Source: JBAYSY01 sp041675885
GTDB taxonomy: Bacteria; Pseudomonadota; Alphaproteobacteria; Rhodobacterales; Rhodobacteraceae
Length of the DNA: 64,000 nucleotides
Direction: 5' to 3'
Assembly: GCA_041675885.1 (NCBI GenBank)
Contig: JBAYSY010000004.1
Location: 1 to 64,000 of the forward strand
Positions 50,593 through 59,785 of this stretch are shown piece after piece. Made by a program: the position numbers and the translations under genes. Within the stretch, counting starts at the first letter, position 1, and each line of letters starts with the position of its first letter. Below the pieces are notes generated by a model. It saw only the letters and a program-made list of their open reading frames with translations, did not search any database and was not told where the DNA came from.

Positions 50593-52557
50593 ATGGAGAT
50601 CATCATCCTTTTCGCGCCGCTTGTCGGCGCGCTGATCTGCGGCTTCGGCTGGCGCCTGACCGGCGAACATGCCGGGCAGGTTCTGACCACCGGGCTGGTG
50701 TTCCTGGCGGCGCTGCTGTCGTGGATCCTGTTCCTGACCTTCGACGGCGAGACCCGGCAGATCGAGATCCTGCGCTGGATCGAATCCGGCAGCTTCGCGA
50801 CCGAATGGTCGATCCGGCTCGACCGGCTGACGGCGGTGATGCTGGTGGTGGTGACCACGGTCTCGGCGCTCGTGCATCTCTACAGCTTCGGCTACATGGC
50901 CCATGACGAGAACTGGCACGAGGGCGAGCATTACAAGGCCCGCTTCTTCGCCTATCTGTCGTTCTTCACCTTCACCATGCTGATGCTGGTGACGGCCGAC
51001 AACCTGGTGCAGCTGTTCTTCGGCTGGGAAGGGGTGGGGGTCGCCTCCTACCTGCTGATCGGCTTCTACTACCGCAAACCCTCGGCCAATGCCGCGGCGA
51101 TGAAGGCGTTCATCGTGAACCGGGTGGGGGATTTCGCGCTGATCCTCGGGATGGCGGCGATCTTCTTCCTGACCGATTCGATCCGCTTCGACGACATCTT
51201 CGCCGCCGCCCCCGGGCTGGCCGAGACCGAGGTCACCTTCCTCTGGACAAGCTGGAACGCCGCCAACCTGATCGGGGTGCTGCTGTTCATCGGCGCCATG
51301 GGCAAGTCGGCGCAGCTGTTCCTGCACACCTGGCTTCCCGACGCGATGGAAGGCCCGACGCCGGTTTCGGCCCTGATCCACGCCGCGACCATGGTCACGG
51401 CCGGGGTGTTCCTGGTCAGCCGCATGTCGCCGCTTTACGAATATGCCGCCGACGCCCGGACGATGATCGTCTGGATCGGCGCGGCCACGGCCTTCTTCGC
51501 GGCGACCGTGGGTCTGGTGCAGAACGACATCAAGCGGGTGATCGCCTATTCCACCTGTTCGCAGCTTGGCTTCATGTTCGTCGCGGCCGGGGTGGGCGTC
51601 TATTCGGTGGCGATGTTCCACCTGTTCACCCATGCCTTCTTCAAGGCGATGCTGTTCCTCGGCGCGGGTTCGGTGATCCATGCGATGCACCACGAACAGG
51701 ACATGCGCAATTACGGCGGGCTGCGGAAGAAGGTTCCCTATACCTTCTGGGCGATGCTGATCGGCACGCTGGCGATTACCGGGGTCGGCATCCCGCTGAC
51801 GCATATCGGCTTTGCCGGGTTCGTCTCGAAGGACGCGATCATCGAAAGCGCCTTCGCGGGCGGGCCGACCGCGGTGTTCTGGATCCTCGTGATCGGCGCC
51901 TGCATGACCTCGTTCTACAGCTGGCGATTGATGTTCATGACCTTCTGGGGCCAGCCGCGCGGCGACCGGCACACGCATGACCACGCGCATGAAAGCCCGA
52001 TGGTGATGCTGATCCCGCTGGGCGTGCTGGCCGTGGGCGCGGTCTTCGCGGGCATGATCTGGTACGGGCCGTTCTTCGGCACCACCGCCCAGGTGAACGA
52101 GTGGTTCGCGGGCGCGATCCTGATGGTCGAGGAGAATACCGTGCTGCGCGACGCGCATTACGTGCCGAACTGGGTCAAGGTGTCGCCCTTCGTCGCCATG
52201 CTGATCGGGCTGGGGCTGGCGTATCAGATGTATATCCGCCGCCCCGACCTGCCCGGCAAGCTGGCCGAGGCGCAGCGCCCGCTTTACCTCTTCCTGCTCA
52301 ACAAGTGGTATTTCGATGAACTGTATGACGCGGTATTCGTGCGTCCGGCCAGGGCGCTGGGGCGGTTCCTGTGGAAGCGGGGCGACGGCAAGGTGATCGA
52401 CGGGGCGCTGAACGGGATCGCGCTGGGGATCATACCCTTCTTCACCCGGCTCGCGGGCCGGATGCAGTCGGGCTACCTGTTCCACTATGCCTTCGCCATG
52501 GTGCTGGGGGTCGTGATCCTCGTGACCTGGATGACGCTTGCAGGCGGTTCGCGGTAA
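50593..52557 (+). CDS. nuoL: NADH-quinone oxidoreductase subunit L
   Basis: A 654-residue antiporter-like subunit, distal proton pump, with about 15-16 helices and the long lateral helix at the C-terminus (GRFLWKRGDGKVIDGALNGIA). Key segments: LFFGWEGVGVASYLLIGFYY (Glu), LPDAMEGPTPVSALIHAATMVTAGVF (Lys/His region), NDIKRVIAYSTCSQLGFMF. Confidence 0.97.
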   Translation: MEIIILFAPLVGALICGFGWRLTGEHAGQVLTTGLVFLAALLSWILFLTFDGETRQIEILRWIESGSFATEWSIRLDRLTAVMLVVVTTVSALVHLYSFGYMAHDENWHEGEHYKARFFAYLSFFTFTMLMLVTADNLVQLFFGWEGVGVASYLLIGFYYRKPSANAAAMKAFIVNRVGDFALILGMAAIFFLTDSIRFDDIFAAAPGLAETEVTFLWTSWNAANLIGVLLFIGAMGKSAQLFLHTWLPDAMEGPTPVSALIHAATMVTAGVFLVSRMSPLYEYAADARTMIVWIGAATAFFAATVGLVQNDIKRVIAYSTCSQLGFMFVAAGVGVYSVAMFHLFTHAFFKAMLFLGAGSVIHAMHHEQDMRNYGGLRKKVPYTFWAMLIGTLAITGVGIPLTHIGFAGFVSKDAIIESAFAGGPTAVFWILVIGACMTSFYSWRLMFMTFWGQPRGDRHTHDHAHESPMVMLIPLGVLAVGAVFAGMIWYGPFFGTTAQVNEWFAGAILMVEENTVLRDAHYVPNWVKVSPFVAMLIGLGLAYQMYIRRPDLPGKLAEAQRPLYLFLLNKWYFDELYDAVFVRPARALGRFLWKRGDGKVIDGALNGIALGIIPFFTRLAGRMQSGYLFHYAFAMVLGVVILVTWMTLAGGSR

Positions 52558-52572
52558 GGGGCGCGGGGAACA

Positions 52573-54111
52573 ATGGACAACCTTCTTTCCATCATCACCT
52601 TCCTGCCCGCCGTCGCGGCGCTGGTGCTGGCGCTGCTGTTGCGCGGCGACGATGCCGCCTCGCAGGGCAATGCCAAATGGCTGGCCCTTGCGGCGACCAC
52701 GGCCACGTTCCTGATCTCGCTCCTGCTGCTGTTCGGGTTCGACCCGGACGACACCGGCTTCCAGTTCGTCGAGGAGCGAAGCTGGATCTTCGGGCTGAAC
52801 TACAAGCTGGGTGTGGACGGGATCTCGATCCTGTTCGTGATGCTGACCACCTTCCTGATGCCGCTGACCATCGGCGCCTGCTGGAACGTGACGCACCGGG
52901 TCAAGGAATACATGATCGCCTTCCTGGTGCTGGAGACGCTGATGATCGGCGTGTTCGTCGCGCTGGACCTCGTGCTGTTCTACCTGTTCTTCGAGGCCGG
53001 CCTGATCCCGATGTTCCTGATCATCGGCATCTGGGGCGGGAAGGAGCGTATCTACGCGGCGTTCAAGTTCTTCCTCTATACCTTCTTCGGCTCGGTGCTG
53101 ATGCTGGTGGCGATGATCGCCATGTATGTGCAGGCGGGCACGACCGATATTCCGACCCTGCTCGCCTTCCGGTTCGGGTCCGAGACCATAAGCCTGCTCG
53201 GCTGGCAGATCGTCGGCGGGGTGCAGACCCTGATGTGGATCGCCTTCTTCGCCTCTTTCGCGGTGAAGATGCCGATGTGGCCGGTGCACACCTGGTTGCC
53301 GGATGCCCACGTCCAGGCGCCCACGGCGGGTTCGGTGGTGCTGGCGGCGATCCTGCTGAAGATGGGCGGCTACGGCTTCCTGCGCTTTTCGCTGCCGATG
53401 TTCCCGGTGGCCTCCGACCTGCTGGCGCCCCTCGTTCTGTGGCTGTCGGCCATCGCCATCGTCTATACCTCGCTGGTGGCGCTGGCGCAGACCGACATGA
53501 AGAAGCTGATCGCCTATTCCTCGGTCGCGCATATGGGCTACGTGACCATGGGCATCTTCGCCGCCAACCAGCAGGGGGTCGATGGCGCGATCTTCCAGAT
53601 GATCAGCCACGGCTTCGTCTCGGGCGCGCTGTTCCTGATCGTCGGCGTGATCTACGACCGGATGCACACGCGGGATATCGACGCCTATGGCGGGCTGGTG
53701 AACCGGATGCCGGCCTATGCGGCGGTGTTCATGCTGTTCACCATGGCCAACGTGGGCCTGCCCGGCACCTCGGGCTTCATCGGCGAATTCCTGACGCTGG
53801 TGGGCGTGTTCAAGGCCAATACCTGGGTGGCGCTGTTCGCGGCCACGGGGGTGATCCTGTCGGCGGCCTATGCGCTGTGGCTCTATCGCCGGGTGGTGTT
53901 CGGCGATCTGGTCAAGGAAAGCCTGCGCTCGATCACCGACATGGACCGGCGCGAGAAGGCGATTTTCGCGCCGCTGGTGGTGATGACCATCCTGCTCGGG
54001 ATCTATCCGAGCCTGGTGATCGACATCACCGGGCCTTCCGTCTCGGCGCTTCTTTCCAATTTCCAGGCCGCGCTGCCGCTCGATGCGGGCAGCCGTCTGG
54101 CCTTGCAGTAA
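52573..54111 (+). CDS. nuoM: NADH-quinone oxidoreductase subunit M
   Basis: A 512-residue antiporter-like subunit with about 14 helices. FEAGLIPMFLIIGIWGGKERIYAAFKFFLYT (Glu), PVHTWLPDAHVQAPTAGSVVLAAILLKMGGYG and DMKKLIAYSSVAHMGYV are characteristic. Confidence 0.97.
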   Translation: MDNLLSIITFLPAVAALVLALLLRGDDAASQGNAKWLALAATTATFLISLLLLFGFDPDDTGFQFVEERSWIFGLNYKLGVDGISILFVMLTTFLMPLTIGACWNVTHRVKEYMIAFLVLETLMIGVFVALDLVLFYLFFEAGLIPMFLIIGIWGGKERIYAAFKFFLYTFFGSVLMLVAMIAMYVQAGTTDIPTLLAFRFGSETISLLGWQIVGGVQTLMWIAFFASFAVKMPMWPVHTWLPDAHVQAPTAGSVVLAAILLKMGGYGFLRFSLPMFPVASDLLAPLVLWLSAIAIVYTSLVALAQTDMKKLIAYSSVAHMGYVTMGIFAANQQGVDGAIFQMISHGFVSGALFLIVGVIYDRMHTRDIDAYGGLVNRMPAYAAVFMLFTMANVGLPGTSGFIGEFLTLVGVFKANTWVALFAATGVILSAAYALWLYRRVVFGDLVKESLRSITDMDRREKAIFAPLVVMTILLGIYPSLVIDITGPSVSALLSNFQAALPLDAGSRLALQ

Positions 54112-54123
54112 GGATACCCTGCG

Positions 54124-55566
54124 ATGATCACTGCCGATCTGACCATCGTCCTGCCCGAGATCGTGCTTGCCCTCTATGCGATGGTGGCGCTGATGGTGGC
54201 GGTGTTTACCGGCAAGGACCGGCTGACCTCCGCGCTGACCTGGATCACGGTCGGGGTATTCCTGCTGATGTCGTGGTGGATCGGATTCCATGCCGGGCCG
54301 GGTCGGCAGGAAGCGTTCGGCGGCATGTTCGTCAACGACGGTTTCGCGCGCTTCGCCAAGGTGGCGATCCTGCTGTCGTCGGCCGCCGTGCTGGCGATGG
54401 GGCACGATTACGTCATGCGCCGCGGCCTCGACCGGTTCGAGTTTCCGCTGCTGATCGCGCTGGCCGTGCTGGGCATGATGATGATGGTCTCGGCGGGCGA
54501 CCTGATGGCGCTTTACATGGGGCTGGAGCTGCAATCGCTCTCGCTTTACGTGGTGGCGACGATGCGGCGCGATTCCGCCCGCTCGACCGAGGCCGGGCTG
54601 AAGTATTTCGTGCTGGGCGCGCTGTCTTCGGGCCTGATCCTCTATGGTGCGTCGCTGACCTACGGCTTCGCGGGCACCACGCTGTTCTCGGGCATCCTCG
54701 GCACGCTTTCCGGTGGCGATGTTCCGCTCGGCCTGCTGTTCGGGCTGGTGTTCATGCTGGCGGGGATGGCGTTCAAGGTCTCGGCCGCGCCGTTCCACAT
54801 GTGGACCCCGGACGTGTATGAGGGCGCGCCGACGCCGGTCACGGCCTTCTTCGCCACCGCGCCCAAGGTGGCGGCCATGGCGCTGATCGCCCGGGTGGTG
54901 CATGACGCCTTCGGCACGATCCCCTCGGACTGGATCCAGGTGCTTGCGGCGCTTGCGGTGCTGTCGATGTTCGTCGGCTCCATCGCCGCGATCGGCCAGC
55001 GCGATATCAAGCGGCTGATGGCCTATTCCTCGATCGCCCATATGGGTTTCGCGCTGGTCGGCCTTGCCGCCGGAACGGCGCAGGGCGTGCAGGCGATGCT
55101 GGTCTATATCGCGATCTACGGCACGATGAACGTCGGCACCTTCGCCTTCATCCTGTCGATGGAACGCGACGGCCGCCCGGTCAGCGACATCGCCAGCCTC
55201 AACCTGTTCTCCAGGCGCGAACCCGGCAAGGCGCTGGCGCTTCTGGTGCTGATGATCAGCCTTGCGGGCGTGCCGCCGTTCCTCGGCTTCTGGGGGAAGT
55301 TCGCGGTGCTGATGGCGGCGGTCGATGCCGGGATGGTCTGGCTGGCGGTCGCGGGGGTTCTGGCCTCGGTGATCGGCCTGTTCTACTACCTGCGCATCGT
55401 CTACTACATGTATTTCGGCACCGAAGGCGAAGTGCTGGAAAGCCGCATGGCGCCGGTGCAATGGGGGCTGCTGGTCGCCTCGGCGGCGATCATGCTGCTT
55501 GGCGTCGTCAACCTGTTCGGCGTCGATGTGGTCGCCGGGCTGGCGGCGGCCTCGCTTGTCCGCTGA
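54124..55566 (+). CDS. nuoN: NADH-quinone oxidoreductase subunit N
   Basis: A 480-residue antiporter-like subunit with about 14 helices. LMALYMGLELQSLSLYVVATMRRDS (Glu), SAAPFHMWTPDVYEGAPTPVTAFFATAPKVAAMA and DIKRLMAYSSIAHMGFALVG are clear. Last structural complex I gene. Confidence 0.97.
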   Translation: MITADLTIVLPEIVLALYAMVALMVAVFTGKDRLTSALTWITVGVFLLMSWWIGFHAGPGRQEAFGGMFVNDGFARFAKVAILLSSAAVLAMGHDYVMRRGLDRFEFPLLIALAVLGMMMMVSAGDLMALYMGLELQSLSLYVVATMRRDSARSTEAGLKYFVLGALSSGLILYGASLTYGFAGTTLFSGILGTLSGGDVPLGLLFGLVFMLAGMAFKVSAAPFHMWTPDVYEGAPTPVTAFFATAPKVAAMALIARVVHDAFGTIPSDWIQVLAALAVLSMFVGSIAAIGQRDIKRLMAYSSIAHMGFALVGLAAGTAQGVQAMLVYIAIYGTMNVGTFAFILSMERDGRPVSDIASLNLFSRREPGKALALLVLMISLAGVPPFLGFWGKFAVLMAAVDAGMVWLAVAGVLASVIGLFYYLRIVYYMYFGTEGEVLESRMAPVQWGLLVASAAIMLLGVVNLFGVDVVAGLAAASLVR

Positions 55567-56350
55567 GACCGGGGCAGGGGGGCGGTTTTCGGATCGGTCC
55601 CCCGTCGGCTGGCCGCCCGGCTACGGGCGGCGCCTGCTGTCCGAGGTGGACAGCACCATGCAGGAAGGCGCCCGGATCGCGCCGGGCCTGGCCGGGCCGG
55701 AATGGATCCTCGCCGGGTTCCAGACCGGCGGGCGCGGGCGGCGCGGGCGGCCATGGGTCAGCCCGCGCGGAAACTTTCATGCCTCGCTGGTGATGCGCCC
55801 CGCGGGTCCGGCCACGCAGGCGGCGCTGCGCAGCTTCGTCGCGGCGCTGGCGCTGGCCGAGGCGCTGGCCGAACTCACCGGCCTGCCCGGCTCGGTCTCG
55901 CTGAAATGGCCCAATGACGTGCTGTTCAACGGCGGCAAGATCGCCGGGATCCTGCTGGAAAGCGTGGGGCAGGGGGGCGCGGTGGCGCATCTGGTGATCG
56001 GCATCGGCGTCAACCTGATCGCCGCCCCCGCGGCGGATGAGGTTGAACCCGGCGCGGTCCGGCCGGTCTCGCTGCTGGCGGAAACCGGGATACGGGTCGC
56101 ACCGGAAAACCTGCTGACCGCGCTTGCCGCCGGTTTCGCCCGATGGGAGGCCCGCTTCGCCGCCGGGGGGTTCGCGCCGGTCCGCGCCGCATGGCTGGCG
56201 CAGGCCGCCCGGCTGGGCGAGGAAATCACCGCCCGCACCGGCCCGCGGACCCGCCGGGGCGTGTTCGAGGGGATCGACGAGGGCGGCGCGCTGATCCTGC
56301 GCACCGCCGCCGGGCGCGAGGCGATCCCGGCGGCCGAGGTTTTCTTCTGA
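55526..56350 (+). CDS. birA: Biotin--[acetyl-CoA-carboxylase] ligase (BirA), start uncertain
   Basis: A biotin protein ligase without the DNA-binding domain. Catalytic stretches: LAGFQTGGRGRRGRPWVSPRGN (biotin-binding loop), VSLKWPNDVLFNGGKIAGILLES and HLVIGIGVNL. The usual DSTN motif reads DSTM. No ATG, GTG or TTG occurs in frame between the nuoN stop and that motif, although WPPGYGRRLLSEVDST is clearly part of the protein. The only canonical starts are ATG 55526 (used) and ATG 55499 inside nuoN, neither with a good ribosome binding site. BirA ending the nuo operon is also seen in Paracoccus. Confidence 0.88.
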   Translation: MWSPGWRRPRLSAETGAGGRFSDRSPVGWPPGYGRRLLSEVDSTMQEGARIAPGLAGPEWILAGFQTGGRGRRGRPWVSPRGNFHASLVMRPAGPATQAALRSFVAALALAEALAELTGLPGSVSLKWPNDVLFNGGKIAGILLESVGQGGAVAHLVIGIGVNLIAAPAADEVEPGAVRPVSLLAETGIRVAPENLLTALAAGFARWEARFAAGGFAPVRAAWLAQAARLGEEITARTGPRTRRGVFEGIDEGGALILRTAAGREAIPAAEVFF

Positions 56351-56369
56351 AACGGAGGGGGGAGGCGCG

Positions 56370-57149
56370 ATGCTTCTGGCCATCGACTGCGGCAATACCA
56401 ATACCGTGTTCTCGATCTGGGACGGGACGGGCTTCATCGCGACATGGCGCTGTGCCACCAATCACACCCGCACGGCGGACGAATATTACGTCTGGCTGTC
56501 CACCCTGCGCAACCTGCACAGGCTGGAGGCGCGGATTTCCGAGGTCATCATCTCCTCGACCGTGCCGCGGGTGGTGTTCAACCTGCGGGTGCTGTGCAAC
56601 CGCTATTTCGACTGCCGCCCGCTGGTGGTGGGCCGCCCCGACTGCCTGCTGCCGGCGCCGCCGCGTGTCGATCAGGGCACGACCGTCGGGCCCGACCGGC
56701 TGGTGAACACCGCAAGCGCCTTCGACCGCCATGGCGGCGACCTGATCGTGGTGGATTTCGGCACCGCCACCACCTTCGACGTGGTGGATATCGACGGCGC
56801 CTATGTCGGCGGGGTGATCGCGCCGGGCGTCAACCTGTCGCTTGAGGCCCTGCACGCCGCCGCCGCCGCGCTGCCGCATGTGGACATCACCCGGCCCGAG
56901 ATGGTGGTCGGCACGAATACGGTGGCCTGTATGCAGTCGGGCGTGTATTGGGGCTATATCGGCCTTGTCGAGGGCATCGTGCGCCAGATCCGCGCCGAAC
57001 GCGGACGGCCGATGAAGGTGGTCGCCACCGGCGGCCTTGCGCCCCTGTTCGGACAGGGAACCGACGTATTCGACGCGGTGGAGGACGATCTGACCATGCA
57101 TGGTCTCGTGCTGATCCATCGCTACAACAAGGAACTGGAAACCGCATGA
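56370..57149 (+). CDS. coaX: Type III pantothenate kinase
   Basis: A 259-residue ASKHA-fold kinase for the first step of coenzyme A synthesis. MLLAIDCGNTNTVFSIWDG is the phosphate-1 motif, VVDFGTATTFDVVD the phosphate-2 motif, GPDRLVNTASAF and GGVIAPGVNLSLEALHAAAAALP are typical. It follows birA by 19 nt and overlaps the RNase J gene by 4 nt (ATGA). Confidence 0.95.
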   Translation: MLLAIDCGNTNTVFSIWDGTGFIATWRCATNHTRTADEYYVWLSTLRNLHRLEARISEVIISSTVPRVVFNLRVLCNRYFDCRPLVVGRPDCLLPAPPRVDQGTTVGPDRLVNTASAFDRHGGDLIVVDFGTATTFDVVDIDGAYVGGVIAPGVNLSLEALHAAAAALPHVDITRPEMVVGTNTVACMQSGVYWGYIGLVEGIVRQIRAERGRPMKVVATGGLAPLFGQGTDVFDAVEDDLTMHGLVLIHRYNKELETA

Positions 57150-58819
57150 GTGCCAATCGCCTGATCTACCTCCCCCTCGGCGGCGCCGGTGAGATCGGGA
57201 TGAACTGCTATGTCTACGGCTACGGGCCCGAGGACCGCGAGCGGCTGATCGTCGTCGATCTCGGCGTGACCTTCCCCGACATGGACAGCACGCCGGGCGT
57301 CGATCTGATCATGCCCGATATCCGCTGGCTGGCCGAACGCGCCGACCGGATCGAGGGGATCTTCATCACCCACGCGCATGAGGATCACGTGGGCGCGCTC
57401 GGCCATCTTTGGGATCAGCTTCGCGCGCCGGTCCATGCGCGGCGCTTCACCGGCGCCCATGCGGCGATGAAACTGGTGGACCAGGGGCAGGATGCCGGGG
57501 TGGTGCAGGTGCACGAGCCGCGCCCCGCATGGGTCGAGGCCGGGCCGTTCCGGGTGCAGTTCGTGCCGGTGAGCCATTCGATCCCCGAGACCTCGGCGCT
57601 GCTGATCGAGACTCCGGCGGGGCGCATCTTCCATTCGGCGGATTTCAAGATCGACACCGCGCCGGGCGTGGGTGAGCCGTTCGACGCCGCGATGATGGAG
57701 GAGATCGGCCGCGAGGGGGTCAAGGTTCTGGGCTGCGACAGCACCAACGTGTTCGTGCCGCACCCCGGAAGGTCGGAGTCCTCGCTCGCCACGCCGCTGC
57801 GCGACCTGATCGCCGCCCAGCCCGGGCTGGTCGCGGCCACCACCTTTGCCTCGAACCTCGCGCGGGTGAAGACGCTGGCCGAAGCCGGGCGCGACGCGGG
57901 CCGCTCGGTCTGTCTTCTGGGCCGGGCGATGCGGCGCATGGTCACAAGCGCGGCCGAGACCGGGGTGATGAAGGGTTTCCCCCCCACCATCCCGCCCGAG
58001 GAGGCCGCCGAACTGCCGCGCGGCAGCGTGATGCTGATCGTCACCGGCACCCAGGGCGAGCGCCGCGCCGCTTCGGCGCAGCTTTCGCGCGGCCGCTATC
58101 TGGGGCTGGAGATGAAGGAGGGCGATACTTTCCTTTTGTCCTCCAAGACCATCCCCGGCAACGAACGCGCGGTGGGCCGCATCCTCAACGCCTTCTCCGA
58201 GATGGGGGTCGAGGTGGTGGACGATTCGGGCGGGCTCTACCACGTTTCGGGCCACGCGAACCGGCCCGACCTGGAGACGATGCACGACCTGCTGAAGCCT
58301 TCGGTGCTGCTGCCGATGCATGGCGAGCACCGCCATCTGCGCGAACACGCCAAGCTGGCGGTGAAGAAGGGCATCGCCACCGAGGTGGTGACCAACGGGA
58401 TGCTGGTCGATCTGACCGGCGACCGGCCGGACGTCGCGGAATATATCGAGACCGGCAGGCTTTACCTTGACGGCACGGTGCTGGTGGGCGCGCTCGACGG
58501 GGTGATCCGCGACCGGATCCGCATGGCCCTGAACGGGCATGTGCTGGTGACGGTGATCCTCGACGAATCCGAGCAGAGCCTGGGCGAGCCATGGGTCGAA
58601 CTGATGGGGCTGCCCGAGACCGGCCGCGGCGGCCGCCCGCTGGGCCCGTCGATGGAGGAATCCCTGGCGGCGTATCTGGACCGGGCCGGGGCCAAGGTGC
58701 TGCGCGACGACGACAAGCTGGACGAGGGCTTGCGCCGGGCGGTGCGGCAGGCGGCGATGGAAGAGATCGGCAAGAAGCCCGAGGTGACGGTGGTGGTCAG
58801 CCGCCTGTCCGAGGCGTAG
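57146..58819 (+). CDS. rnj: Ribonuclease J
   Basis: A 557-residue metallo-beta-lactamase/beta-CASP ribonuclease for RNA decay and 5'-end processing. The zinc motif THAHEDHVGAL is near residue 75, the beta-CASP region STNVFVPHPGRSESS and TGTQGERRAAS around 190-310, and VSGHANRPDLETM near 365. The C-terminal domain is complete. ATG 57146 overlaps the coaX stop. coaX-rnj after nuo/birA is a familiar Rhodobacterales order. Confidence 0.95.
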   Translation: MSANRLIYLPLGGAGEIGMNCYVYGYGPEDRERLIVVDLGVTFPDMDSTPGVDLIMPDIRWLAERADRIEGIFITHAHEDHVGALGHLWDQLRAPVHARRFTGAHAAMKLVDQGQDAGVVQVHEPRPAWVEAGPFRVQFVPVSHSIPETSALLIETPAGRIFHSADFKIDTAPGVGEPFDAAMMEEIGREGVKVLGCDSTNVFVPHPGRSESSLATPLRDLIAAQPGLVAATTFASNLARVKTLAEAGRDAGRSVCLLGRAMRRMVTSAAETGVMKGFPPTIPPEEAAELPRGSVMLIVTGTQGERRAASAQLSRGRYLGLEMKEGDTFLLSSKTIPGNERAVGRILNAFSEMGVEVVDDSGGLYHVSGHANRPDLETMHDLLKPSVLLPMHGEHRHLREHAKLAVKKGIATEVVTNGMLVDLTGDRPDVAEYIETGRLYLDGTVLVGALDGVIRDRIRMALNGHVLVTVILDESEQSLGEPWVELMGLPETGRGGRPLGPSMEESLAAYLDRAGAKVLRDDDKLDEGLRRAVRQAAMEEIGKKPEVTVVVSRLSEA

Positions 58820-58888
58820 GGGCGGCAGGGGCGGGTCCATATGCCCGCCATCCGGCGGGCAATCCTCCTGCCGCTCCCGGCCCCCGGT

Positions 58889-59575
58889 TCAATAGCTCCG
58901 GATCAGGCCGACCAGCCGCCCCTGCACCCGGACCAGATGTTCGGGATAGACGCGGGTTTCATAGGCCGGGTTCGCGGCTTCGAGCGCGATCATCGCGCCG
59001 CGGCGGCGGAAACGTTTGAGCGTGGCCTCCTGCTCTTCGACCAGCGCGACCACGATGTCGCCGTTTTCGGCCGCGTCCTGTTCGCGGATCACCACGATAT
59101 CGCCGTCGTTGATCCCGGCCTCGATCATCGAATCGCCCTTGACCTCCAGCGCGTAATGCTGGCCCGATCCGGCCAGCATCGAGCCCGGCACCGCGACGTG
59201 ATGCGACACCGTGCTGATCGCCTCGATCGGCACCCCGGCGGCGATCCGTCCCATCACCGGCAGTTCCAGCGCATGAACCGCCTCGACCGGCATGGCGCCG
59301 GGGGGCGGGTCGGTGCGGTCGCCCTCGACCACCCGGGGGCGGAAGCCGGGGCGTTCCATCGCCTCGGGCAGTTTCACGATCTCGATCGCGCGGGCCCGAT
59401 GCGCCAGCCTGCGGATGAAGCCGCGTTCCTCCAGCGCGGTGATCAGCCGGTGGATGCCCGATTTCGACCGCAGGCTGAGAGCGTCCTTCATCTCGTCGAA
59501 CGAGGGGGGCACCCCGTCGCGATCCATGCGGGTACGGATGAAGTCGAGCAGTTCCAGTTGCTTGCGGGTGAGCAT
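58889..59575 (-). CDS. lexA: LexA repressor
   Basis: A 228-residue SOS repressor. The N-terminal winged helix (MLTRKQLELLDFIRTRMDRDGVPPSFDEMKDAL) is followed by the self-cleavage site Ala-Gly in GRIAAGVPIEA near residue 115, catalytic Ser in KGDSMIEAGI and Lys in EATLKRF. Start: ATG 59575. Its own promoter region carries two overlapping GTTC-N7-GTTC boxes. The 3' end faces rnj across about 70 bp. Confidence 0.96.
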   Translation of the reverse strand: MLTRKQLELLDFIRTRMDRDGVPPSFDEMKDALSLRSKSGIHRLITALEERGFIRRLAHRARAIEIVKLPEAMERPGFRPRVVEGDRTDPPPGAMPVEAVHALELPVMGRIAAGVPIEAISTVSHHVAVPGSMLAGSGQHYALEVKGDSMIEAGINDGDIVVIREQDAAENGDIVVALVEEQEATLKRFRRRGAMIALEAANPAYETRVYPEHLVRVQGRLVGLIRSY

Positions 59576-59595
59576 CGGCAGACTCCGGCAAATAG

Positions 59596-59635
59596 GTTCC
59601 CGAACTGTTCTGCCAGCGTTCCCGGTTTGTGTCAA
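59596..59635 (-). promoter_or_regulatory. lexA promoter with two overlapping LexA (SOS) boxes
   Basis: GTTC occurs at 59596-59599, 59607-59610 and 59618-59621, exactly 11 bp apart. This gives two overlapping copies of the alphaproteobacterial SOS box GTTC-N7-GTTC. They overlap a leftward promoter, TTGACA (59635-59630), 17-nt spacer, CAGAAC (59612-59607). Autorepression of lexA is expected. Confidence 0.75.
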
Positions 59636-59785
59636 GCATTGTGGAAAGGAAAGCGCCGGATGCGCCCACGCCCGGCGGGCGGCGGTGCCCCCTGTTGTGG
59701 CAGGGGCGGGTGTCTGCCACCCCCGACGCACGGCCATGGACAGCCCGTCGTCCCGCCGCCTAGGCTGGCGGCAGGAGGAGCCGCC

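Noticed and set aside
50467..55461. Very long minus-strand open frame (about 1660 codons) opposite nuoL-nuoN
   Set aside because: It is antisense to three intact complex I genes; its His/Arg/Gln-rich composition is typical of GC-rich reverse-strand shadow.
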